From a virus, in the IMG/VR virus record IMGVR_UViG_3300018059_000044, positions 1 through 21,943 of that record: a stretch of 21,943 bases of DNA; one strand, 5' to 3'. This document shows, piece by piece, positions 13,310 to 20,397 of the stretch (position 1 is the stretch's first letter; the number at the start of each line of letters is the position of its first letter). The notes beneath the pieces were generated by a model, which was given only the letters and a program-made list of their open reading frames with translations, was not told the DNA's origin and made no database searches. The position numbers and the translations under genes are program-made.

Positions 13310-16300
13310 TATGTCGTAAACTCCCAAACTAGTTCCAATAAGTCCCAATCTCCTGTTAGCGTATCTCCTACTTGTGTACCACGTCGAGTTAATTCAAATT
13401 GACGGAATTCACCAGCAGTCCAACCAAGAGTAGCCAATGAAATTGTCTGGCTGTCATATTGGAAATTGGTATTCGTTGGGATTGAAAGTGTTGTTAAATT
13501 CAAAGCCGCAGACCACGCACCTACGGCAGTGTTATCTGGAACAACTCTATGATATAGCGTCGGTTGAACTGTTTGTGTTGCTCCTGGTGCTGTTTGAGCA
13601 CGGCTCTTGATATAAATGGTGACGTTGACTGCGCCTGTTGGAACAGTAAATGCTCCACCAACACCTTCTTCGGTTGTGTCATCAAATCTACGAACAACCA
13701 AACCGGCGTCTGCTGTATCAGCAGATGCAGGAGCGCGGGCGTTGACCGCCCAATTTGCTGTACCTGGGCTATCAAGTTGATCCGCCTGGAATGTGAAGCG
13801 TTGGATAAATGCACCAGCAGCCGCAATAGTGATTGAACCTGCTGCCGGTGTTATTGTAATACCAGCACCAGCCGTTATCGTCTTATACTCAAGTCCAGTA
13901 GCACCAGTATTGACAGCGAGAACTTGATTTGCGGTACCAATAGAAGCCAAACCTGTACCACCTCTTGTCGTTGCAATGGTCGTAGCACTCCAAGTACCAG
14001 TCGTAACAGTTCCCAACGTTATAATCGACGTTTGACCCGCATATGTTGCATCTATGTCGATTGTTGGGTTTCCTGCAACACCCGATCCATTTGAAACAGA
14101 AACTCTAGAGGCAGTTCCTAAGATTGAACGCGTCGTTGATGTACCTGAACCTGTAATGACGTAAATTCCGGTTGTCGCAATTGCAGCCAGGGCGGTCAAA
14201 TCCGCATCTAAAGTTTGGAAGCCAGTAATTGCGTGAGAATGATCGCTACGTGAGAGTGTATTTGCTATACCATCCGCATTTGTCGAAACTGGTGTTAAAT
14301 TTGCGATTGGCGCTGCCGTTGAAATTGGATCTGAGCTATTTGCTCCATGTCGAGCGGCATGCGCAGGAATATCAACACCATCAACTAAGTTTACGTTAGT
14401 GATGCTATTTCCGCCCATATTTAGACCACCAGACATTGCGCGTGTACCATTCACAAGTAGATATTGCAAGTGGTCATCGTTCGATAAACCTAATAAGTCA
14501 CCATGCTGAATACCACCAGAAATACTTGGTGCAGTAAATCCTAATCTTGGTCGAATATCCTGAATTTGAACTATATTAGGATTGCCTTCTTGAATAATAA
14601 GTGTAGCAATTGGAACTGCAAGATCAGCAAAAAAAACTGGTGGATTTGGTAAGTCAGCGATTTGTACTTCTAATAATGTTTCATATTGAGCTTGCGCAGT
14701 AACAACTGCATATGTTTCTTCTGAACCTTCACCCGCCAAATATAATGAATGTTTTGCATACCATCCAGGTGTAAGTGCCGTCAGATTGGTCAAATCATCA
14801 TAATTAGCATTATCGACAACCGTTTGCCCTGTTAATTGATCTTGAACACCACCTGTATGAAAAAACTTAATGAACGTGATCGCTGATCCACCACTTGGAT
14901 TTACAATACGTTTGGAATAATAGTATGTGCCCCCTGTAACATCTAATTCTAATGGTGTTACATTTTCAGTTACGATAGATCCAGTACCGAAAATAGATCC
15001 AATAGCTTTTCTTAAAAATTCATCGAGAAATGTTGCTGAGGCGTTTGCGACTAAAGGAATTTTTGACAGAAAGGCAATTGTGCCGCCGCCAGTTCTTGCT
15101 CTTCCGAGTAAAATTGTCTCGATTACATTTGGAATACTACCAGCAAAAGTAATCGTGCCGGCGTTGTCAATGTAGATATAATTTTGTGTATTATCTGCTA
15201 CAGTTATAAGGGTTGTTGTCCAAGCAACACGTTTCTCGCGAAGCGTGACAGAATCAAGCAAATAACCATATCCAGCAGAAATTTCAACCTCTAATGGATT
15301 GAGTGTTCTTGATAATACTCCTCCTGATAAGACCCCTGTTGGTGATGCTTGCTGTATCAAGTCAGTGACATCAGTAATGTCGTTCTGTGTAGCTCCCAGG
15401 AAAAGTGGTCCAACCAAAACTGATCCGTCATCTGTTGCAACGCTGTCGTAATTCAATCCTAGTGATGTTCCAGTCGTAACGAACACAAAATGTCGATTCG
15501 CTACCCCGTTAAAGAATCCAGTAGTCCCCGGATGTTCAACTGCAAGGTCAGCAGTAACCCCATTGAGCAATGTTAGGTTTGATGTTTGAAGTATCGGTGC
15601 TGCTCCCACATTCTCCACAAACACGTTCCGATTGAATCCAGACACAGAAATTCCTGACGTAGTGGTAAATATTGCGCCATCGTTAATACGAATTCCATCT
15701 CCAATAGTGGTAGTACTTTGCACGAACAAACTATTCGCATCGAATGTTGCTCCTGTTCCTTGTACGAAAGCAGCTTCAATGAAGTTTGTTCCATTCATCT
15801 CCGATGCCAATCCTATAAAGTTCCTAAGAACTGTTTGTTGTCCTGCTGTTGACGTGACACGGAAAAATCTACGAGTTTCTGCCCCGGAGTTTTGACGAGT
15901 AAATCGCAACAATACAAGTGCTGGAGTTGCTGTGGTTTCAACTACGATATGTTCGTAACAGTTCGAAATTCCAACATAATCCAAAACGGCAGGCACGGGT
16001 GCTGAAATAACTCTGATTGCCGCCGCATTTATTCCTGTCGCTCCCTGAATTTGAACCTTACTCAATCGACAGTTTGAACCGTTTATTATGAACACATCGT
16101 TTGTAGATACCGTTGGTTGGACGATGACGGTGTTATCACCAATCGCTTCGACTGACACAAACGATTTTAGAGTGATAGGGTCTTCCGTGTAAATTCCGGG
16201 ATAAATTTGAACCGTAAACGAATTTGTTGAAGAGTTTGTTGTAATGCTATCAACGGCGTCTTTAATCGAGCTAAACTGACCCACACTTGGATCTTTTGCA

Positions 16301-16845
16301 ACAATTATCGCATTCGTATGAACATCATCATTTACTTGCCAATCGGTACCTGTGTAGTAGAAAAGACGATTTGGATAGGTACCTCGTTTGACAAACAATA
16401 CATCTGCGTGTGTTTCATTATTTGAAACTTCACTGAATGTTGCAGAGGCTTGATCATAGACGTATACGTTTGGACCTCCTCCACCAATGATAGCGGTGAA
16501 CAACACACGTTGGAGATCTGTGATTGATTCACCATCAACAATAATTGGATTACCGGGTGTTCCTGTTGGTGGAGTTATTGATACTAAATCTATGACTTCT
16601 ACAGGATTGCGCCATGAATCGGTCGTTTGGTCAATGACAAACTGTTCTGTTGCCATGATTTGCCATTTATTAGCACCCGTTCCCGCGATTTGCTTAATAA
16701 ACGCATCTCCGCTCGTGTCAAGGTAAAATGAACCAACTTGGGCTGTGTTGGTATCGCCAGTTACACCTGGACTGCCCGCACCTTGGAGAATCCTTACAGA
16801 ACGGTCTAGTTCAATACCTTTGGAAAGACGAAAAAATTCAAGCAT
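13309..16845 (-). CDS. Giant tail fibre with beta-helix domain, 1178 aa
   Basis: First gene of the adhesin operon. Residues 1-175 hold the attachment-type N-terminus (FRLSKGIEL, VGSFYLDTSG, DSWRNPVEVID, NVYVYDQ, YTGTDW). Residues about 180-450 look like a right-handed beta-helix: SIKDAVDSI...VQIYPGIYTEDPITLKSFVSVEAIG is the usual pectate-lyase-like entry, followed by short hydrophobic rungs. About 475-775 is a beta-rich shaft including LEVEISAGYGYLLD and LELDVTGGTYYYSKRIV. About 780-820 carries QHGDLLGLSNDDHLQYLLVN and MSGGLNMGGNSI, a common fibre motif. About 874-966 is the module shared with the 780-aa fibre. The last 165 residues form a beta-rich C-terminal domain. A beta-helix can be structural or a depolymerase; no catalytic residues can be assigned. 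AGGA lies 9 nt before the ATG. Confidence 0.85.
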   Translation of the reverse strand: MLEFFRLSKGIELDRSVRILQGAGSPGVTGDTNTAQVGSFYLDTSGDAFIKQIAGTGANKWQIMATEQFVIDQTTDSWRNPVEVIDLVSITPPTGTPGNPIIVDGESITDLQRVLFTAIIGGGGPNVYVYDQASATFSEVSNNETHADVLFVKRGTYPNRLFYYTGTDWQVNDDVHTNAIIVAKDPSVGQFSSIKDAVDSITTNSSTNSFTVQIYPGIYTEDPITLKSFVSVEAIGDNTVIVQPTVSTNDVFIINGSNCRLSKVQIQGATGINAAAIRVISAPVPAVLDYVGISNCYEHIVVETTATPALVLLRFTRQNSGAETRRFFRVTSTAGQQTVLRNFIGLASEMNGTNFIEAAFVQGTGATFDANSLFVQSTTTIGDGIRINDGAIFTTTSGISVSGFNRNVFVENVGAAPILQTSNLTLLNGVTADLAVEHPGTTGFFNGVANRHFVFVTTGTSLGLNYDSVATDDGSVLVGPLFLGATQNDITDVTDLIQQASPTGVLSGGVLSRTLNPLEVEISAGYGYLLDSVTLREKRVAWTTTLITVADNTQNYIYIDNAGTITFAGSIPNVIETILLGRARTGGGTIAFLSKIPLVANASATFLDEFLRKAIGSIFGTGSIVTENVTPLELDVTGGTYYYSKRIVNPSGGSAITFIKFFHTGGVQDQLTGQTVVDNANYDDLTNLTALTPGWYAKHSLYLAGEGSEETYAVVTAQAQYETLLEVQIADLPNPPVFFADLAVPIATLIIQEGNPNIVQIQDIRPRLGFTAPSISGGIQHGDLLGLSNDDHLQYLLVNGTRAMSGGLNMGGNSITNVNLVDGVDIPAHAARHGANSSDPISTAAPIANLTPVSTNADGIANTLSRSDHSHAITGFQTLDADLTALAAIATTGIYVITGSGTSTTRSILGTASRVSVSNGSGVAGNPTIDIDATYAGQTSIITLGTVTTGTWSATTIATTRGGTGLASIGTANQVLAVNTGATGLEYKTITAGAGITITPAAGSITIAAAGAFIQRFTFQADQLDSPGTANWAVNARAPASADTADAGLVVRRFDDTTEEGVGGAFTVPTGAVNVTIYIKSRAQTAPGATQTVQPTLYHRVVPDNTAVGAWSAALNLTTLSIPTNTNFQYDSQTISLATLGWTAGEFRQFELTRRGTQVGDTLTGDWDLLELVWEFTT

Positions 16846-16871
16846 CTATCATGTTCCTATTGTTATCAACT

Positions 16872-16879
16872 TATTTATA
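16872..16879 (-). promoter_or_regulatory. Consensus T4 late promoter of the adhesin operon (TATAAATA)
   Basis: A perfect TATAAATA on the minus strand, 26 nt upstream of the 1178-aa fibre start at 16845. Its internal TAA is the stop codon of the upstream three-domain gene. I found no other good late core on this strand down to 4811, so it may drive the whole 12-kb adhesin unit. Confidence 0.8.
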
Positions 16880-18038
16880 CAGAAACAGGTTCTCTGAGGA
16901 GATCGACTGTGACTGGAAATGCTTCATTGTTTGTTAATTGAAGATTGATGTTTAAGCCAGACGTTACAACGTCCACGTCAATATCAAGAGCGGCTCCAAC
17001 TTGTGAATACTCCGTAAATGAAGGATTTCCATAATGGGTTAACATATTAATCTGGAAACCTAGAGTTTCGTCTGAAGCATCATGAGACACGGCGAGTAAC
17101 CATTTAACTTGATAATAGTTAATATGATTAACTTGATCGATTGTTATTGTAGCACCGGGTCCGACAGATATACCGGTCGCCGCCGTGAGTAGAATGTCAC
17201 ATCCAACATCCGCCGCACATGGATTCGGAATACAATTCGAGGTTGGTGGTGGAGCGACAGTGTTTAATTGATCTGACGAGATTGCCATTCTAGAACCTAC
17301 CACGGCGATATCGTTTACGTCATAGTTTGTTACTTTTAATAAAACTTTCGTACCGTATGCAACAACGTCGATGTCTGCAAAAATTCCTGTTGGTCCTACG
17401 ATTGCGTATTGCGTTTGGCTAAATTGTGCAACCCCCTGAACACTGTAGACTTCTCGCGCCTCAATATTTCCGGCTGTTAGGTCTAAGAGTGTCAAAAGCC
17501 ATTTCTCAGCTTTGTAAAAACGAAATGGAACTGTATCAATTACAACTGTTTGACCAGTTGGCACTGTAGTGTCGTGAATTTGTGTAATGTTCATCGGAGC
17601 AAACTCGGGAGGAATCGGCACCGTAGGAACCGGAATACGAGGCACAGGTACTCGCGTCAAATAAACTATAATTTCATTCGGTTCATTGTTTGTTATTTCT
17701 AGCTGTAAATTACCACCACCGATTGTGACATTCGCGGAATGATTAACACCGTTTCCTTGTATGGAGTAAACAGTGAAGACTGGTGAAGTTCCATCTTGAT
17801 GAATCCCGTAGAGTTCATACATTTCAACGTCGTTTGTGTGATGGTCTACGAGAGCGACAAACCATTTTGCGCCTCGATAATCACTCAATGGTATAGCGTC
17901 AACGATGACAGTTGCTGCACTATTAACAACCACAACGCCCGTAATTGCTTGAATTGTGGGCACTATTGGAATGTTTAAAAATTCTGAAACATGGCAACCT
18001 GAGGAATCTTCGCTAGGTTTGGCTAAAATAACACTCAT
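16875..18038 (-). CDS. Virion-type protein made of three tandem copies of one domain, 387 aa
   Basis: Three copies of a roughly 100-residue beta domain lie at about 30-130, 150-255 and 283-387. Each copy has a KW core (AKWFVALVDH, EKWLLTLLDL, VKWLLAVSHD) and ends in a matching strand (LQLEITNNE, VLLKVTNYD, INLQLTNNE). The pattern resembles the FRSAKY-type repeat of structural proteins in T4-like cyanophages, a recollection that I could not check. The first linker is proline-rich (VPVPRIPVPTVPIPP, about 129-143); the second is Cys/Pro-containing (SNCIPNPCAADVGC). A structural, decoration or fibre role is likely. The ATG at 18038 follows AAAGGGG, and a GATAAATA late promoter lies 32 nt upstream. 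The stop codon is embedded in the late promoter of the next gene. Function is not established. Confidence 0.7.
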   Translation of the reverse strand: MSVILAKPSEDSSGCHVSEFLNIPIVPTIQAITGVVVVNSAATVIVDAIPLSDYRGAKWFVALVDHHTNDVEMYELYGIHQDGTSPVFTVYSIQGNGVNHSANVTIGGGNLQLEITNNEPNEIIVYLTRVPVPRIPVPTVPIPPEFAPMNITQIHDTTVPTGQTVVIDTVPFRFYKAEKWLLTLLDLTAGNIEAREVYSVQGVAQFSQTQYAIVGPTGIFADIDVVAYGTKVLLKVTNYDVNDIAVVGSRMAISSDQLNTVAPPPTSNCIPNPCAADVGCDILLTAATGISVGPGATITIDQVNHINYYQVKWLLAVSHDASDETLGFQINMLTHYGNPSFTEYSQVGAALDIDVDVVTSGLNINLQLTNNEAFPVTVDLLREPVSV

Positions 18039-18069
18039 AAAAACCCCTTTATGATTTAACTGGTTAAGG

Positions 18070-18077
18070 TATTTATC
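18070..18077 (-). promoter_or_regulatory. Late promoter for the three-domain protein (GATAAATA)
   Basis: The minus strand reads GATAAATA, one mismatch from the T4 core, 31 nt upstream of the start at 18038. It sits back to back with a degenerate plus-strand core (GATAAACA, 18079-18086); together they form the perfect inverted repeat TTTATC-C-GATAAA at 18072-18084. Confidence 0.65.
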
Positions 18078-18139
18078 CGATAAACATCCGGTACTTGGAT
18101 AGGATCATCCGATAAATATCTGATACTTGGATAGGATCA
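18076..18139. repeat. Tandem 32-bp direct repeat carrying late promoter and ribosome-binding site
   Basis: Unit 1 (18076-18107) and unit 2 (18108-18139) are 32 bp each and differ at 3 positions (10, 14 and 16). Each contains a plus-strand late-promoter core (GATAAACA in unit 1, GATAAATA in unit 2) and the TTGGATAGGATCA segment that serves as Shine-Dalgarno region for the ATG at 18143. Confidence 0.9.
18111..18118 (+). promoter_or_regulatory. Late promoter for the 18143-19801 gene trio (GATAAATA)
   Basis: GATAAATA on the plus strand in repeat unit 2, 24 nt upstream of the ATG at 18143. It is one mismatch from the T4 late core and is the better of the two plus-strand copies. Confidence 0.65.
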
Positions 18140-18142
18140 ATA

Positions 18143-18721
18143 ATGGCAAACAAAATAATCACCGCCCGTTTCACCCAATGTGGTTCGCCAGCATTAGGAT
18201 TAACTCCGACAATCAATATTTGGGAATTAGATCCAATAAATCCGCTTGTTTACACGCAAGTGGTTACTAACGGACCTTTGACTGAATTGTTTCCCGGTTG
18301 GTATCGTTACGACTTTACTACTTATGATTACGCTAAAAACTACATCTTCACGATAGATGGGGGTGCTACTTTACCTCCTAGCGAAAGATACCAATACGGA
18401 GGAAACGAGAGCTACGAAGAGGATATCGCCTTCCAGGTTTGGGAAGAGAACCTTTTGGCTCACTTAACCATCAATTCGGCTGGATTGACTTTGAGTCAGA
18501 TCAAAGCCGATACCACTACGATCATTATCAATGAGGTTGCGATTTTAGCTCTACTGACTTACGTCAGAAAGCTCTTAAGCAACAGAAATCGTATCGATCA
18601 AGTAGCAAACACTTTGATACTTTACGATGACGATGCAATAACACCATTGTTAGTGTTTGACCTTAAAGATTTTGGTGGTTTGCCAAGTATCAATCCGATT
18701 GCGGAAAGAGACCCACAATAA
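18143..18721 (+). CDS. Phage virion-type protein, 192 aa, function unknown
   Basis: Two segments look familiar from phage structural proteins. Residues about 45-88 contain ELFPGWYRYDFTTYDYAKNY and FTIDGGATLPPSERY. The C-terminal part (about 145-192) contains NRNRIDQVANTLILYDDDAI, then PLLVFDLKDFGGLPSINPIAERDP, resembling a tail of the NRTKID...YDDDG..P...F.LKD..G.PS type that recurs in phage proteins. Between them is an uninterrupted, probably helical stretch (QIKADTTTIIINEVAILALL). No enzymatic motif is seen. The ATG has AGGATC just upstream and a late promoter in the duplicated leader. It is the first of three plus-strand genes, with an 11-nt gap to the second. A neck, tail or fibre-adaptor role is possible but not supported by anything specific. 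Confidence 0.68.
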   Translation: MANKIITARFTQCGSPALGLTPTINIWELDPINPLVYTQVVTNGPLTELFPGWYRYDFTTYDYAKNYIFTIDGGATLPPSERYQYGGNESYEEDIAFQVWEENLLAHLTINSAGLTLSQIKADTTTIIINEVAILALLTYVRKLLSNRNRIDQVANTLILYDDDAITPLLVFDLKDFGGLPSINPIAERDPQ

Positions 18722-18732
18722 AAGGAATATAA

Positions 18733-19209
18733 ATGGCTTTTAAATTGTTAGGTGGTGTCAAGTCATATGGCTTAGGTTTTGACAGCACCGCTTACATGGC
18801 TGGAAATATATTCGAATTGTATCCAGTCAGTGCTGTTGCAAAGGTTCCTGGTGGTGGTATGGAAGGTGTTATACCATTAGCACCCGGTCAAATACAGAAT
18901 TTGTATCAGCCTGTTGGAGCAGCGTATCTTGTACCGTGGCGACGTGACTTCAAACCGACAAATATTCAACATGTTGGCATCAAGATCAAGTTTCAGGGTG
19001 ATGAAACATTCGCTTCTGAGAACTATTTTTTAATTAATGAGCCAACCTCGGGTTTTTCTGTTGAGGTAATTCAAATTAAACCGCAGCCTGTTATTGTCTT
19101 TAAGCCAACTACCGAAAGGATAGGAATTACTCTGTCAAAACCGCGAGCTTCTTTAACTCTCCAAAGAAGAGTTAAAATTAAGAAACTGACGCTCGATAAC
19201 GATAAATAA
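18733..19209 (+). CDS. Unknown protein, 158 aa, basic C-terminus
   Basis: I do not recognise this family. The N-terminal part (1-70) is rich in Gly, aromatic and small residues (MAFKLLGGVKSYGLGFDST, IFELYPVSAVAKVPGGGMEG, APGQIQNLYQPVGAAYLVPW). The middle has alternating hydrophobic residues typical of beta-strands (VGIKIKFQGDETF, FSVEVIQIKPQPVIVF). The end is strongly basic (ITLSKPRASLTLQRRVKIKK). No signal peptide or transmembrane helix is seen. AAAGGA precedes the ATG, and 16 nt separate its stop from the next gene. Position between two other late plus-strand genes suggests a minor virion component. Confidence 0.6.
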   Translation: MAFKLLGGVKSYGLGFDSTAYMAGNIFELYPVSAVAKVPGGGMEGVIPLAPGQIQNLYQPVGAAYLVPWRRDFKPTNIQHVGIKIKFQGDETFASENYFLINEPTSGFSVEVIQIKPQPVIVFKPTTERIGITLSKPRASLTLQRRVKIKKLTLDNDK

Positions 19210-19225
19210 TGAAAAGGATTGAACC

Positions 19226-19801
19226 ATGGACAAAGAAAATCTCATAACAATCAACAACGAGAAAGACAACACGCTGTCTTTCGATGTGATGTTTGAAGGC
19301 ATTGAAGCCGAAGAAAAAACACTTCGTTTGGTCGTGGCGCTCGAAAAACCAAATACCTATCTAATGATGGAATTCGAAACAGCCAACAATAATGCTTATA
19401 AGGTTATGATTCCAGCAAAAGTCTTGCCTATCGGCATCCATGAATGTAAGATTGAGGTTGTGGCTAATGAGCACTTTTTTATTGCTATTGAAGGTAATAT
19501 CAAAGTAACTGGTACCCCGAAGGTTTCTGCTAAACTCAAAGAAGAAATTCTGAAAAAGCCAGATGAACCGAAAGTAACAATTTCAATGCCCGTTATCGTT
19601 TCAGAAGAGCCGGAAATAAGGATTGAAGATGGTTCGTCTTCTGTCTCCATAGATGATGCTTCTATACAAGAAGATCCAATAATTGAATCTATTGTCGTTC
19701 CGGGTCTCTCTAAAGACGATCAAGTCAAAGGAATTCTCACGGAATTGGGAATTCAATCAAAGCCGAAAACTAAATCATTAAAAACTTATCTTAAGTCTTA
19801 A
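19226..19801 (+). CDS. Virion or prohead-associated beta-domain protein with acidic linker, 191 aa
   Basis: Residues about 15-95 form a compact beta domain (LSFDVMFEGIEAEEKTLRLV, FETANNNAYKVMIPAKVLPI, CKIEVVANEHFFIAIEGNIK). It has the order of elements I associate with a small domain in T4-like virion or prohead-core proteins; this is a resemblance by memory only. Residues about 100-160 are acidic and low in complexity (EEPEIRIEDGSSSVSIDDAS), probably a flexible linker. The C-terminal segment (DDQVKGILTELGIQSKPKTK) could be a short helix-forming binding tail. AAGGATTGAACC precedes the ATG. It is the last gene of the plus-strand trio, and its final 11 bp overlap the 3' end of the convergent SWIM gene. 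A scaffold or decoration role is a guess. Confidence 0.62.
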   Translation: MDKENLITINNEKDNTLSFDVMFEGIEAEEKTLRLVVALEKPNTYLMMEFETANNNAYKVMIPAKVLPIGIHECKIEVVANEHFFIAIEGNIKVTGTPKVSAKLKEEILKKPDEPKVTISMPVIVSEEPEIRIEDGSSSVSIDDASIQEDPIIESIVVPGLSKDDQVKGILTELGIQSKPKTKSLKTYLKS

Positions 19802-20342
19802 GGATTCCTAGTTTCTCTAGGCTCTCAGAAAGCTTCAATAAATGTTTACAAATACCTGTAACTTCCATTGGGTTTGCGTATGGGCGTCCTTCGGGTGGTG
19901 GAGGAGTTTTCCTTCGGTATGGTCCTGGACCTTGACCAAATTGCGTATCCTTCTGGAAGTTCTGCATCCAAAAACGCCAAGCATAATCTAAACATGTACA
20001 ACTTAATTCAACACCGTGTAGGTCTCGAAAGACCGGAACTATGTGATAGTCCTGCCCGTTCGCTGCTTTGAATGAAACGACATTTTCATTATCAGCATCC
20101 TGATAATCAACATCTCTAAAAAGCATACGACTATTGTAGGTGTGGCTTTCGCCTCGAATTGCTGCTTTGACTAAAAGCTTGTATTGTTCGGGGTATGGAA
20201 AGAATTCAGTTTTAGTTACATTAACAAGATTTGTTTTATGTTGCCTTGCGCGAGTACGCGGAAATCCTCGCTCAATGTTAGTTGATAATTGGGCTAGATT
20301 GTCTTCAAATAGATTTTGTAGAATATTCATCAGTAGGCTCAT
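19791..20342 (-). CDS. SWIM-type zinc-finger protein, 183 aa
   Basis: The C-terminal half has the SWIM-type pattern CxC...CxH. C115 and C117 lie in LSCTCLDYAWRFW, and C165 and H167 in NPMEVTGICKHLLKL, with a 47-residue Pro/Gly-rich insert between them. SWIM domains bind zinc and are known for DNA or protein interaction. Residues 30-105 are mixed (LVKAAIRGESHTYNSRMLFR, VVSFKAANGQDYHIVPVFRD). I recall similar CTC..(Y/F)..(R/W)F...NP...G.CKHL proteins in T4-like marine phages, mostly annotated only as hypothetical or structural. Two in-frame starts are possible, at 20342 and 20330; neither has a strong Shine-Dalgarno sequence. It lies directly downstream of terL and may share its transcript or use the weak late-type core at 20370-20377. 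Confidence 0.75.
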   Translation of the reverse strand: MSLLMNILQNLFEDNLAQLSTNIERGFPRTRARQHKTNLVNVTKTEFFPYPEQYKLLVKAAIRGESHTYNSRMLFRDVDYQDADNENVVSFKAANGQDYHIVPVFRDLHGVELSCTCLDYAWRFWMQNFQKDTQFGQGPGPYRRKTPPPPEGRPYANPMEVTGICKHLLKLSESLEKLGILKT

Positions 20343-20362
20343 CCCACGTCAATGTTAATTGC

Positions 20363-20395
20363 TAGAAACTATTTAGCTCTTGATCGTAGTTTCTA
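20363..20395. promoter_or_regulatory. 9-bp inverted repeat just after terL, possible attenuator or RNA-processing hairpin
   Basis: The arms TAGAAACTA (20363-20371) and TAGTTTCTA (20387-20395) are perfectly complementary around a 15-nt loop. The hairpin begins 3 nt after the terL stop on the minus strand. It lacks a T-run in either direction, so it is not a classic intrinsic terminator. A late-promoter-like core lies partly within it. Confidence 0.5.
20370..20377 (-). promoter_or_regulatory. Weak late-promoter-like core for the SWIM gene (GCTAAATA)
   Basis: The minus strand reads GCTAAATA, which keeps TAAATA but has two mismatches in the first two positions of TATAAATA. It lies 28 nt upstream of the SWIM gene start, the same distance as the stronger late promoters elsewhere in the window. 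Confidence 0.35.
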
Positions 20396-20397
20396 TA

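Noticed and set aside
13310-13348. Start of the LamG gene at the upstream ATG at 13348
   Set aside because: It lies inside the end of the 1178-aa fibre. The ATG at 13309 forms the same TAATG junction as other genes in this operon and has GGGAG at good distance.
19806-19820. Hairpin CCTAG-TTTCT-CTAGG after the plus-strand trio as an intrinsic terminator
   Set aside because: The stem is only 5 bp with no following T-run, and it lies in the 3' coding end of the SWIM gene.
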